Of a DNA stretch of 25,856 nucleotides, positions 13,898 through 22,282 are shown in pieces. A program made the position numbers and the translations under genes. Each line of letters starts with the position of its first letter. Position 1 is the first letter of the stretch. Origin of the DNA: JAYENK01 sp034722035 (GTDB lineage Bacteria; Patescibacteriota; Patescibacteriia; Patescibacteriales; UBA12075); NCBI GenBank assembly GCA_034722035.1, contig JAYENK010000005.1:1-25856 (forward strand), in the 5' to 3' direction. A model generated the notes under the pieces. That model made no database searches. It worked only from the letters and a program-made list of their open reading frames with translations, and had not been told where the DNA came from.

Positions 13898-16306
13898 TTA
13901 TTTAGCAAAAAAATCTTCATCCAAATCCTTATCCTCTTTTGTTTCTTCATCATCATTTTCTGTTTTTAAAACAGGTGGTGTTTTTGATTCTTCGTTTTCT
14001 AAATAATTTTCATGAGGAGAGCTTTCAGCACGTGAATGCAAAGACACCCCGGATGTTCCTTGTTCGTCTAGAGCATCGGATTCACCCTGACTGATTAGAA
14101 TATTCCTGGGCTTAGCACCATTGGACGGTCCGACCATGCCCATTTCTTCCAGTTGATCTAAAATGCTGGAAGCTCGAGCATAGCCGATGCGTAATTTTCT
14201 TTGCAAGAATGAAGCTGAGGCTTTATTGAATTGTAGTATGTTTTCTTTGGCTTCGTGCAGTAGCTCGTCTTCGTCGCCTTTTTTTCCGTCCAAACCAATT
14301 CCACCAGTACCCTTAACCGCTTGCCGTTCTGTCACGCTTTTAATGAATTGCACTCCTTTACTTTTGACTTTAATATAGTTTACTATTTTTTTGATTTCAT
14401 CATCAGAGAGGAAAGCACCTTGCAAACGGATCGGCTTGGAAAGTTCGGCATTGGCAAAAAGCATGTCTCCGCGTCCAAGAAGTTTCTCTGCTCCAAGCGA
14501 ATCCAAGATTGTTCGAGAATCAGTACCAGAAGCAACCGAAAAAGCAATTCGACCCGGCATGTTGGCTTTAATTAACCCAGTAATTACATCAACGCTGGGG
14601 CGTTGAGTAGCCAGAATCAAATGAATACCAACGGCTCGCGCCATTTGTGCTAAGCGAATAACACAAGCTTCAATTTCTTTAGCATTAGCCACCATTAAAT
14701 CGGCTAATTCATCGATTATAAAAACAATATAAGGCATTTTTATTTCAGTACTTTCATTGTAGGCTTGAATGTTGCGTTGTCCTTGTTTTTGCAATACTTC
14801 AAAGCGTCGTTCCATTTCGTTAAGACACCATTTAAGAGCATTGACTGTTTTTGATATTTCAGTAATTACCGGAGCAAGTAAATAGGGAATATTGTTATAA
14901 ATTGGTAATTCAACCCGCTTAGGATCAACCATAATAAAACGAAGCATGTCCGGACTATTTTGATAAAGTAAGCTGACAATGATTGTGTTAAGACAGACTG
15001 ATTTACCAGAGTTAGTGGCTCCAGCCACCAGGAGATGAGGCATTTTAGTAATATCATCCAACCAGACTTTACCGGCAACATCTTTTCCCAATACCATCAT
15101 TGTGTTACTATTTCTTTTTTTATAGGTTTTTGTGTTGAGCGCCTCACGTAGATTTACTATTGCTTTGGATTCGTTTGGTACTTCTACTCCGACCAAGTGT
15201 GTGCCCGGAATTGGTGCTTCAATTCGAATCGGATGAGCTGCTAAAGCTAAGGCTAAATCGTTACTTAAGTTAACAACACGAGAAAGCTTCACTCCCTCAG
15301 AGGGGCGGAAGGTGTATTGAGTGACAGTTGGACCGACGCTAACATCACTCATCTCTACTTGAATACCAAAATTAGCCAAAGAGCTTTGGATGATTTCTTT
15401 GTTTTGTTTGATGTCGCCACTGGTTGGTTTGTTTTTTTTACTGTTTAGAAGCGATAAAGGCAGTTTGATATCAATTCCGCTTGGCTCCATCCACCACATA
15501 CTCTCATCTTCTTTAATTTCTTTAGCATTAAATTCTGGTTTACCCTCTAAGGCTTCTTCATCATCCTCATCTCCTCCCTTGTCCTCCGAAGCTTCAGCAC
15601 AGGAGGATTCTTCCTCCTCATCATCATCATCTTCTTCTTCCTCCTCCTCCTCATCTTCATCATCCTCTTCTTCTTCCTCATCTTCATCATCCTCCTCTTC
15701 TTCTTCTTTTTCTTGATTAAATAGTTTATTAAAAACAAAATGGATTGGATAAAATATTTTTGCCATGATTGAGTTTCTTCCAAACATAGCATTGAGCGAA
15801 GTATTAAAAGCTAAAAGCAATGAAATTACAACTAAACTGATGCTAACAATAAAAGAGGCAATAAGGCCCATTAATTTCATAAATATATCTGCCAGATAAT
15901 ATCCAATATAGCCGCCACCATCTCCTAGACGTAGCGCTTCATTCCAACGGTCATGTTCAATAAATAAAAATAATAAAATTTGAAAAGAAAGAATAAATAC
16001 AAGAAAGCCAAAAAAATTGCGCCCCTTAAGCTCAAAGCGCTCTTCATTAAATAAAGCATATCCGATAAAAATTAAAACGACCGGCAAGAGCCATTTGCCC
16101 CAACCAAGACCGACTGTGAGCCAAGTTTTTAAATATTGCCCCATGAGTCCGGCCATGTCAAAAAGGCCCAAAAGACTGATTGCGCCGATCGCTAAAATAA
16201 AGACAATAAAAATTCCCTTTTTTGTATCAGGGTCCAGGTCTAAATGGGGCAGGCCGGGTAAGCGGATATAATCCAAAGCACTGCGTTTTTTACGGCGTCG
16301 CGACAT
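13898..16306 (-). CDS. ftsK: FtsK/SpoIIIE DNA translocase
   Basis: From the preferred start this is about 802 residues. A basic N-terminus (SRRRKKRSALDY) leads to four membrane helices. Then comes a linker with an extremely acidic Glu/Asp tract, and the RecA-like motor with Walker A GATNSGKS and Walker B FIIDELADL. The C-terminal gamma winged helix follows (SASFLQRKLRIGYARASSIL), which reads polar DNA sequences. The protein pumps chromosome ends through the division septum. A start at 16363 has an AGGA at the right distance and would add 19 residues, but those do not look conserved; the ATG at 16306 places the basic stretch at the N-terminus, as is usual in the family. The acidic linker is interrupted by a stretch reading SSCAEASEDKGG that looks inserted. 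The MBL-hydrolase gene follows. Confidence 0.93.
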   Translation of the reverse strand: MSRRRKKRSALDYIRLPGLPHLDLDPDTKKGIFIVFILAIGAISLLGLFDMAGLMGQYLKTWLTVGLGWGKWLLPVVLIFIGYALFNEERFELKGRNFFGFLVFILSFQILLFLFIEHDRWNEALRLGDGGGYIGYYLADIFMKLMGLIASFIVSISLVVISLLLAFNTSLNAMFGRNSIMAKIFYPIHFVFNKLFNQEKEEEEEDDEDEEEEEDDEDEEEEEEEDDDDEEEESSCAEASEDKGGDEDDEEALEGKPEFNAKEIKEDESMWWMEPSGIDIKLPLSLLNSKKNKPTSGDIKQNKEIIQSSLANFGIQVEMSDVSVGPTVTQYTFRPSEGVKLSRVVNLSNDLALALAAHPIRIEAPIPGTHLVGVEVPNESKAIVNLREALNTKTYKKRNSNTMMVLGKDVAGKVWLDDITKMPHLLVAGATNSGKSVCLNTIIVSLLYQNSPDMLRFIMVDPKRVELPIYNNIPYLLAPVITEISKTVNALKWCLNEMERRFEVLQKQGQRNIQAYNESTEIKMPYIVFIIDELADLMVANAKEIEACVIRLAQMARAVGIHLILATQRPSVDVITGLIKANMPGRIAFSVASGTDSRTILDSLGAEKLLGRGDMLFANAELSKPIRLQGAFLSDDEIKKIVNYIKVKSKGVQFIKSVTERQAVKGTGGIGLDGKKGDEDELLHEAKENILQFNKASASFLQRKLRIGYARASSILDQLEEMGMVGPSNGAKPRNILISQGESDALDEQGTSGVSLHSRAESSPHENYLENEESKTPPVLKTENDDEETKEDKDLDEDFFAK
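15582..15607. repeat. palindromic insert within the acidic linker of ftsK
   Basis: TCCTCC (15582-15587) and GGAGGA (15602-15607) flank a self-complementary GAAGCTTC (15588-15595). In the coding sense this stretch gives SSCAEASED, the only break in a long run of Glu and Asp codons. Its composition differs from its surroundings, as expected of a small in-frame repeat insertion. Confidence 0.4.
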
Positions 16307-16379
16307 AGTTTTGTTTATAGATTTATCGGTATATAAAAAGCCAAAAACAAGGCACCGAAACATACCTTTTCCTGATAAT

Positions 16380-16388
16380 ATTATAGCA
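16380..16388 (-). promoter_or_regulatory. extended -10 promoter of ftsK
   Basis: On the minus strand TGC-TATAAT (16388-16380) forms an extended -10 element; no good -35 is seen. Transcription would begin near 16373, leaving about ten bases before the alternative start 16363 and about 65 before 16306. Confidence 0.4.
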
Positions 16389-16432
16389 TATTTATTTATA
16401 ATTAATAATGCTTATTATAATGGAGCGAGAGT

Positions 16433-16459
16433 TTATCCACAGATAAGTTTAAAACTTAT
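16433..16459. promoter_or_regulatory. DnaA-box-like site beside a 17-base palindrome
   Basis: TTATCCACA (16433-16441) is the consensus DnaA box. Two bases on, ATAAGTTT-A-AAACTTAT (16443-16459) is a perfect palindrome. Both lie in the AT-rich 260-base spacer upstream of ftsK. Only one box is evident, so an origin is unlikely; DnaA-controlled transcription is a milder possibility. Confidence 0.4.
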
Positions 16460-16592
16460 AAAAATAGCTTTGTTTATGATATATTTTAGCTAATCTTAGT
16501 GCGGTTGCATTGTTTTATTAATTATGTTATTATTTATTTATCAAATAAATACCAGTCCTTTCTTAATACACAAAACGCAACCCCTTTTCCCT

Positions 16593-16634
16593 AAGGCTTA
16601 TTGATTATATATCTTTAAGCCTTTTTTATTTTTT
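16593..16634 (+). terminator. hairpin with T-run after the lamin-tail gene
   Basis: AAGGCTTA (16593-16600) pairs with TAAGCCTT (16616-16623), followed on the plus strand by a long T-run. On the minus strand, where the gene ends, the hairpin follows the stop codon but has no U-tract behind it. So it either stops antisense transcripts or only caps the mRNA. Confidence 0.45.
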
Positions 16635-19145
16635 AACTAAGCGAAAAATAATGATTCCGAATATAATAATAATCGTGCCGGATACTATTAATAAATATTG
16701 ATAGAGTTTTTGTTTATTATTTTTTTCCGGTAAGCTCCATTCGTCCGCGCTTGAAATTTTACCCAACACTTTTCCGCTCGTTTCTAAGTTTTGACGAACA
16801 ATGTCATTTTTATTGCGCGGTTGTACGCGCACTCCGGATTTTGTTTGAACCACAATGCCGGTTATTTCTAATTTATCCCCTTCGTTGTACTCAGACGCAC
16901 TAATACCGGTTCCTCGTTTAATATAGATCAGGCGCTCGTCAGTACCGTCATCCAGGTACAGACTTGAGCCTTTGCGTTCCACGATTTCACCGGATAAACT
17001 GACAAGTTCTCCCGTGATGCCCTTATTAATGTCGGCGCAAGCACAGGCGCGCGTTTTTGGCTCGCTAAGCTTCTCTAAAAATTTTATGTCACCCGTGCTT
17101 TTGGTTTTAATGCGTTTTTCACCATAGCTCAAAGAAATTTCTCCATTCACCTCAATATAATCGCCTCTTTTTAAGGCAGGAAAATTCTTTTTATAATTAT
17201 AAATTTGAATGCCGGGAGAGCCCACAATATAAAAATATTGGACACCAAACACGCCTGGTAGCACTGCAACCGTACCGCGCGTACGGACTAAATCTCCTTG
17301 TTCAAGATTTCGCGTTTTTTCTAGCGGGACAGCAAATATTTTTTTGATTATTTTTGTACTTTTTTTTGCGCTTACACTTTTTGAGTTGTCGATAATTTTT
17401 ATTATATTATTTTCTCCGGGTGTGCTTTCAAGCGTCCATTGCCACTCGCCTGTGCCGGCCCGAGCCATTGATGTGTTTTCGCTAACATTTTTGTAATCAA
17501 TCGAGTCGATTACTCGGCTGCTTTGATCAAGTAAGCGTACCGAGTCGCTTGAATTATTTAGGGCTAGACCGGTTTCTTCCCGATCAAACAAGAAATAAGC
17601 ACCAGGATCAAGCCAGTAGTCTTCCTTCAAATCAAAAGGACGACTTCCTGCCTCATTATCATCAATTTGCCAATCACGCAGATTTACTCGCGTGTTTCCT
17701 TGATTATGAATTTCTATCCATTCACCATCTTGGTCAGCGCCGCTTGGATTGGGCATAAATTCGGAAATAACTATTTTGTACTCCAAATTTTCTTCTTCAT
17801 TATTACCGGCGATGAAAATTGTTTTTTCCAAGCTTTCGACAAATTGAGTATCGCTAACGCTTAATTTGACCGTATATTCACCGCCATGCAAGTAGGTGTG
17901 TTCCGGGTGAGGCAGCTTGTTAACAAAACCATCGCCAAAGTCCCAATAAAATTCTAAAACATCACCATCTTCATCGATTGTATCAGAACTAATAAAGCGA
18001 ATCGGCGTACCGATTTTGCCAATTTCCGGACAATCAAAATCAACTTGAGGGGGATGATTTATTTTTTCGACTTGGTTTTCCTGTCCCGGACTAATGGTTT
18101 TACTCCAACGGCAAGTTGTTTTTATTTTTTCATCTTCAAAATAAATACAATTATAGCTTTGTCCTTCGACTGAATTTGTATATTGGATTTTTTGTTTCGG
18201 TTTTTCTTCGAAGGGAAAATATAGCGCAACCGTGTCGCCATTGTTGTTTAAAGCAATTTTACTGTCCTTTCTTTTGATTAATAAATATCCTTTGCCTTGA
18301 ATAGTGGCAGCAAGTTCATAGGGCTTTGTGCTTGAGTCCCCTAGGCGGTAGGCAAAGAGATTAACGCTTCTCTCGCCGGCATTATAGAGTTCAATAAACT
18401 CTTCTTCGTCTGTACCGACAGGATTGGGAAATATTTCCGAGATATAGATATTGGCGCTGTAGTCATACTCTGCTTTTTTGTCGGAATAAATAATATTATC
18501 ATCGCTCGAGATGTTGTCGCTTGTTTCTTCTTCGGTCGGTTCTGTTTTGCTATCATTTTCGTTTTTGTCTTCGCCCGGACTGGGGGAGGAGTTTATTTCA
18601 AAATCAGTCAGATTATTGTTAGTGTTTTTGCCCAAAATTTTTCTCTCAATGCTTTCGTTAACGACAGGGTTAGGTGCAGCTTCTTCTTTATGTATGCTCG
18701 CTTCACCCCAGCCGACCAAATCAATAATTTCGTCATTAGCATTATAAAGAACTGCGGTGTTGTTATCTGCAATTGAATAAGAAGAGCCGGAATATGATAA
18801 ATCGGCTTCAAAATCAGCGCTAAAATCAGGATGCGCGATCACAAAAAAGCTTTTTGCCACAACAGTACCGCTAAACTTCGTAGATGAAACCAGGTTGCTT
18901 TCATTGCCGCTCTTTGTTTTCTTTTTTAGACTATAATTTTCCAAATCAATTTCTATGTCAGTCGGATTGTACAATTCGATAAATTCACGCTTACTCTCCC
19001 CCTCACTCCCAACCAATATTTCATTAATCATGAGCTCACTTTCACTTGCCGTCAAATTAAAAATTGGGCAAATAAAAAATCCTGCAATGATTAGCAGGAT
19101 TAAAAATCCAGGAAAAAAAATCCCACCTCCTTGTATTGTTTTCAT
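16626..19145 (-). CDS. lamin-tail/PKD/OB-domain surface protein
   Basis: This is an 839-residue exported protein. A signal peptide or anchor covers residues 8-33. The first lamin-tail domain (about 36-165) has MINEILVGS and REFIELYNPTD; the second (about 230-350) has IYISEIFPNP and EEFIELYNAG. A PKD domain follows (about 368-450, YWDFGDG and GGEYTVKLSV), then a third lamin-tail domain (about 458-580, VISEFMPNPSG and GEWIEIHNQG). Two OB-like domains follow (about 605-790, DLVRTRGTVAVLPG and LSGEIVERKG), and a C-terminal membrane helix (about 812-835) with a KK tail. The modules suggest a large cell-surface adhesin or scaffold, possibly binding nucleic acid through the OB parts. The first codons contain AAGGAGGTG, a Shine-Dalgarno-like string inside the gene without a start behind it. 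It is last in the smc operon. Confidence 0.88.
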   Translation of the reverse strand: MKTIQGGGIFFPGFLILLIIAGFFICPIFNLTASESELMINEILVGSEGESKREFIELYNPTDIEIDLENYSLKKKTKSGNESNLVSSTKFSGTVVAKSFFVIAHPDFSADFEADLSYSGSSYSIADNNTAVLYNANDEIIDLVGWGEASIHKEEAAPNPVVNESIERKILGKNTNNNLTDFEINSSPSPGEDKNENDSKTEPTEEETSDNISSDDNIIYSDKKAEYDYSANIYISEIFPNPVGTDEEEFIELYNAGERSVNLFAYRLGDSSTKPYELAATIQGKGYLLIKRKDSKIALNNNGDTVALYFPFEEKPKQKIQYTNSVEGQSYNCIYFEDEKIKTTCRWSKTISPGQENQVEKINHPPQVDFDCPEIGKIGTPIRFISSDTIDEDGDVLEFYWDFGDGFVNKLPHPEHTYLHGGEYTVKLSVSDTQFVESLEKTIFIAGNNEEENLEYKIVISEFMPNPSGADQDGEWIEIHNQGNTRVNLRDWQIDDNEAGSRPFDLKEDYWLDPGAYFLFDREETGLALNNSSDSVRLLDQSSRVIDSIDYKNVSENTSMARAGTGEWQWTLESTPGENNIIKIIDNSKSVSAKKSTKIIKKIFAVPLEKTRNLEQGDLVRTRGTVAVLPGVFGVQYFYIVGSPGIQIYNYKKNFPALKRGDYIEVNGEISLSYGEKRIKTKSTGDIKFLEKLSEPKTRACACADINKGITGELVSLSGEIVERKGSSLYLDDGTDERLIYIKRGTGISASEYNEGDKLEITGIVVQTKSGVRVQPRNKNDIVRQNLETSGKVLGKISSADEWSLPEKNNKQKLYQYLLIVSGTIIIIFGIIIFRLVKK

Positions 19146-19175
19146 AATAGTAAATTTACTTTTTTATATTATAAA

Positions 19176-19376
19176 TTAATCAACCAATTTTTCGATTTTT
19201 TCAATTTTGTCATAATGAAGCGAAATCGAGACAAAATTATCACCGGTAATTTGTAGAGTGCGTGCCCGAGCGTCATTACTTGCCACAACTCCGTCTCGGT
19301 CTGAACCTTGTTTCATTTCAATGCTTACTTTGTCTCCTTCCTTGGCTTTTTCCGCGCTAATTTTTTTTCTTTGCAT
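19176..19376 (-). CDS. small conserved-looking protein, 66 residues
   Basis: I do not recognise the family. The N-terminus is basic (MQRKKISAEKAKEGDKV). It is followed by short alternating strands with charged turns and a final IEKIEKLVD helix, so a small beta-barrel such as an SH3- or Sm-like fold is possible. No signal peptide or membrane segment is present. It lies 27 bases after smc and 30 before the lamin-tail gene on the same strand. Both the spacing and a clean frame support a real gene. Confidence 0.65.
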   Translation of the reverse strand: MQRKKISAEKAKEGDKVSIEMKQGSDRDGVVASNDARARTLQITGDNFVSISLHYDKIEKIEKLVD

Positions 19377-19403
19377 ATTTTTATTATAATTTTTTAAATA
19401 TTT

Positions 19404-22043
19404 TTAGGTTTTACTAACGTCTTTGGCTTCGTCTAGTTTTATTGATAATAATTTACTTACACCGTTATTGCCCATAGTAATGCCGTAGAGAATGTTCGCT
19501 TTGCGCATCGAAGCGCGGTTGTGCGTAATAACGATGAATTGGGTCTTGTGTGACAATTCATCCAAAATACTGGCTAAGCGCTCGGAATTAGCCTCATCTA
19601 AGGCCGCATCTACTTCGTCCAAGACGACAAAGGGAGAGGGATTGGAACTGATAATCGCGCAAATCAGGGCAATCGCGGTGAGTGCGCGTTCTCCGCCGGA
19701 AAGCATAGTGACAGTTTTTATTTTTTTGCCCGGAGGGGTCGCTTGTATTTCAACGCCGGCTAAACCAGTGGCGTTATGTTTTTGTAAAAATTTAATTTTT
19801 TTCAGGTCGTCTAAATTTGCGTCCTCCTTCTTTTCCGTGTCCTCACTCTCGATTTTATTTTTATTGTCTTTATCCTTCATAGTTTCCATCACTTTTGCTA
19901 TTTTCGCACCGCCGCCCTTAAATAAAATTTTAAAATATTTTTCAAAATTAGTCGCGATTTTATTAAATTCTTTATCAAAACGCTCTTTAATACTACCATC
20001 AAGTTCCTTTATTATTTTTTGTAAGGAATCAATGGCTGCGCCAAAATCGTTAATCTGTCCGCTCAAAAAATCAAAACGTTCTTTTGTTTCATTGTATTCA
20101 TTTTCAATTTCCGGATCAATCCCGCCAATCATTTCTAGTTGTCGCTTTAGAGAATTGATTTTATCCTTATGAGCGTCTTCGTCAATCTCATCTGTTATTT
20201 TGCTGTTTTTAATATTTTTCAAGCTATCAAGCTCTTCACGTATTTCTTCTTCTAGATTTTCCAGTTTGGCTTCATAACGAGTTGAGTTAATTTTGATTTC
20301 GTTTAATTTATTATTAACCGTGTTAATTTCTTGTTGCATCGCACTCAGTTCACGCTGTATTTTAAATAGATTATTGCGCGCGTTTTCATCTTCTCTGTTT
20401 AGTTCTTTAATTTTAATTTTTATTGTTTGCTCTTTGTTGTTGATTTGTTCTATTTTTTTGTGTAGCGCGTTTTGTTTTTTTTGAATTTCATTCATATCGA
20501 TTGCCTTGTCTTGCCGGTTAATTTTTTCTTTTATTTTTGCCTTTTCTGTTTTAAATTCAATAATTTTTTCGTTTAAGAACTTCACCCTTTCGCTTATAGC
20601 TGTAATACGCAAGTCGTTTTTTTTGATGCGACTTAATATTTCGTCTTTTTCTATGGCAGCCTTTTCCGTTGCTACTTGTATTTCGCTAAAATCAATTAAT
20701 TCTTCTTGTCCGATCCCCAGGCTTTCGGCTAATAATAATAATTCGGATATCTCTTTTTCGATTTTTTTGATGCTGTTTTTTAGTTTGTTAATATCTTCGT
20801 ATTTGTGTACTGCGTTTAGGTTTTTTACCACTTGATTTAAACGTTGATGCAAGTTGCTAAAATTTTTATTGTCTTTATTCGAATGTCTCAGTTGTTCATT
20901 TAAAGTTTTGATTTTTTTATTGATTGTTTCACGTGAGCGTTCAAGCTCTTTGGTTTTTTCTCGGCTGATATTTATACTCGCGTTTTGATCGTTTATTTCT
21001 TCGGAAATTTTTGTAATTTTTTTGTCCAGGTCTGATTGACGACTTATAAGAAAAGATAAATCAAATTGACCGCTAGCTTCCAGTTTAATCTCGGTTTGTG
21101 CTTCGAGTTTGGCTAGGCGAGTGTTTAAAGTATTTTTTTCTTGTTGAATTTTTGCTAGTTTTTCTTGGTTTATGGGCAATTCTCTTGTTTCTTGGCTGGT
21201 TTTTTCCAGTTCGTTTAATTGACGGTTCAATCGCTCGAGCTTTTTTTCTTTATCAAATTTTATTTTTTCCAATTCAAGAAATTCATTATTATGTTTGGTA
21301 AATTTTTGGTTTATTCCTTGCCAAAGTACGCGATAATAGACAGTTTGTTTTTCTTTTAATTCTTTTTCGATTTCGTTTCGCTTTTTAAGTTTATTAACTT
21401 GCCTGGTCAGGCTTTTCAGGCGTGGTTCAATTTCGGAAATAAGCATTTTAGCTTGGACAAGATTTTCATAACTGTTTCTGAGCTTATTGAGTGAATCGTC
21501 TCGTTTGATTTGATATTGCTTCACTCCGGTAGCCTCATCAAAAAACTCTTTTCGCTCCGACAAGGAAGTATTCAGAAATCCTTCAACCATGCCTTGGCCG
21601 ATGACAGAGTAGGTTTTTTGGCCAAATTTTGATTTGGCAAGCAACATTTGAATATCGGAGAGACGGGCGCGGTTATTGTTTATCATATATTCACTCTCAC
21701 CATTACGAAAAAGACGACGAGTGATAATAATTTTAGAATAATCAACCGGCGCTTGCTTGTCTTCATTGTTCAAAAATAAGGACACTTCAGCCATGCCAAG
21801 CTGGCCTTTTTTGTCAGAGCCGGAAAAAATAACGTCCTCACCTTTTTTTCCGCGCAGCGTTTTCATGCTTTGTTCACCAAGTGCCCAGCGAACCGCGTCC
21901 GCTACATTGGATTTGCCGGAGCCATTAGGTCCCACCACAGCTGTAATCCCCCGTTTGATTTTATCCATCATACCGGGGAATCTAAGCAAATTTTTATTCG
22001 CAAAAGATTTAAAGCCTTGAACTTCTAATTTCTCAAGATACAT
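19404..22043 (-). CDS. smc: chromosome segregation protein SMC, short form
   Basis: This is an 879-residue SMC ATPase. The N-terminal head has LEVQGFKSFANK, Walker A GPNGSGKSN (38-46) and the Q-loop region; the C-terminal head has signature LSGGERAL (781-788) and Walker B FVVLDEVDAALDE (805-817). Two long coiled coils lie between (about 170-400 and 460-690). Bacterial SMC is usually about 1150-1200 residues with a globular hinge in the middle. Here the middle (about 395-460) is still mostly helical, with one short SLGIGQEEL break, and I see no glycine-rich hinge sequence and no Rad50 CxxC hook. The C-terminal head also has a charged insert (about 721-750). It organises and segregates DNA, normally with ScpA/ScpB, which are not in this window. 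Confidence 0.93.
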   Translation of the reverse strand: MYLEKLEVQGFKSFANKNLLRFPGMMDKIKRGITAVVGPNGSGKSNVADAVRWALGEQSMKTLRGKKGEDVIFSGSDKKGQLGMAEVSLFLNNEDKQAPVDYSKIIITRRLFRNGESEYMINNNRARLSDIQMLLAKSKFGQKTYSVIGQGMVEGFLNTSLSERKEFFDEATGVKQYQIKRDDSLNKLRNSYENLVQAKMLISEIEPRLKSLTRQVNKLKKRNEIEKELKEKQTVYYRVLWQGINQKFTKHNNEFLELEKIKFDKEKKLERLNRQLNELEKTSQETRELPINQEKLAKIQQEKNTLNTRLAKLEAQTEIKLEASGQFDLSFLISRQSDLDKKITKISEEINDQNASINISREKTKELERSRETINKKIKTLNEQLRHSNKDNKNFSNLHQRLNQVVKNLNAVHKYEDINKLKNSIKKIEKEISELLLLAESLGIGQEELIDFSEIQVATEKAAIEKDEILSRIKKNDLRITAISERVKFLNEKIIEFKTEKAKIKEKINRQDKAIDMNEIQKKQNALHKKIEQINNKEQTIKIKIKELNREDENARNNLFKIQRELSAMQQEINTVNNKLNEIKINSTRYEAKLENLEEEIREELDSLKNIKNSKITDEIDEDAHKDKINSLKRQLEMIGGIDPEIENEYNETKERFDFLSGQINDFGAAIDSLQKIIKELDGSIKERFDKEFNKIATNFEKYFKILFKGGGAKIAKVMETMKDKDNKNKIESEDTEKKEDANLDDLKKIKFLQKHNATGLAGVEIQATPPGKKIKTVTMLSGGERALTAIALICAIISSNPSPFVVLDEVDAALDEANSERLASILDELSHKTQFIVITHNRASMRKANILYGITMGNNGVSKLLSIKLDEAKDVSKT

Positions 22044-22052
22044 ATATATAAT

Positions 22053-22102
22053 GCGAATTTACGAATTATATGCGAATATAGCAAATTCGAATTATGCGAA
22101 TT
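22053..22102. repeat. cluster of CGAATT units
   Basis: GCGAATT (22053, 22096), ACGAATT (22061), GCGAATA (22072) and TTCGAATT (about 22086) lie within 50 bases right before the smc start. They could be regulator sites or simple-sequence drift; CPR spacers often hold such strings in my memory. Confidence 0.4.
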
Positions 22103-22120
22103 AATAAAATAAAAAAATAT

Positions 22121-22141
22121 GAAGCATTTTTTTTAATGCTT
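22121..22141 (-). terminator. possible terminator before smc
   Basis: AAGCATT (22122-22128) and AATGCTT (22135-22141) form a 7-base stem with a 6-base loop. On the minus strand it is followed after a few bases by ATTTTTTTATTTT, so it may stop transcripts reaching smc from upstream. Confidence 0.4.
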
Positions 22142-22246
22142 TATACTTTCTACTTTTAACTTTCTACTTTTATTATACAATATTTTTACAAATAAAAAAA
22201 GTTTGTTTGATTTTTTAATTATATATAATGTTTTTTTGTACATAAT

Positions 22247-22282
22247 AAAAACACCGCCATATAAGAGACCGGCGGTGTTTTT
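22247..22282 (-). terminator. very strong bidirectional terminator
   Basis: AAAAACACCGCC (22247-22258) and GGCGGTGTTTTT (22271-22282) form a perfect 12-base stem with a GC-rich core and a 12-base loop. Runs of A and T on both sides make it work in either direction. It closes the structured segment upstream of it on the minus strand. Confidence 0.9.

Larger units (their letters stand above)
22044..22246. other. AT-rich spacer upstream of smc with short repeats
   Basis: No gene is visible. Five copies of (G/A/T)CGAATT-like units lie at 22053-22102. A hairpin AAGCATT/AATGCTT (22122-22141), followed on the minus strand by a T-rich stretch, may be a terminator. The 13-base CTTTCTACTTTTA is repeated in tandem at 22146-22158 and 22160-22172. 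On the minus strand a TATAAT lies at 22177-22172. Confidence 0.5.

Noticed and set aside
15390..15716. Plus-strand frame with a long poly-Ser run
   Set aside because: It is the complement of the Glu/Asp tract of ftsK (TCC/TCT/TCA codons) and not a gene.
16364..16625. Replication origin
   Set aside because: One DnaA box and a palindrome alone are not enough; no dnaA or dnaN gene and no box cluster are present.
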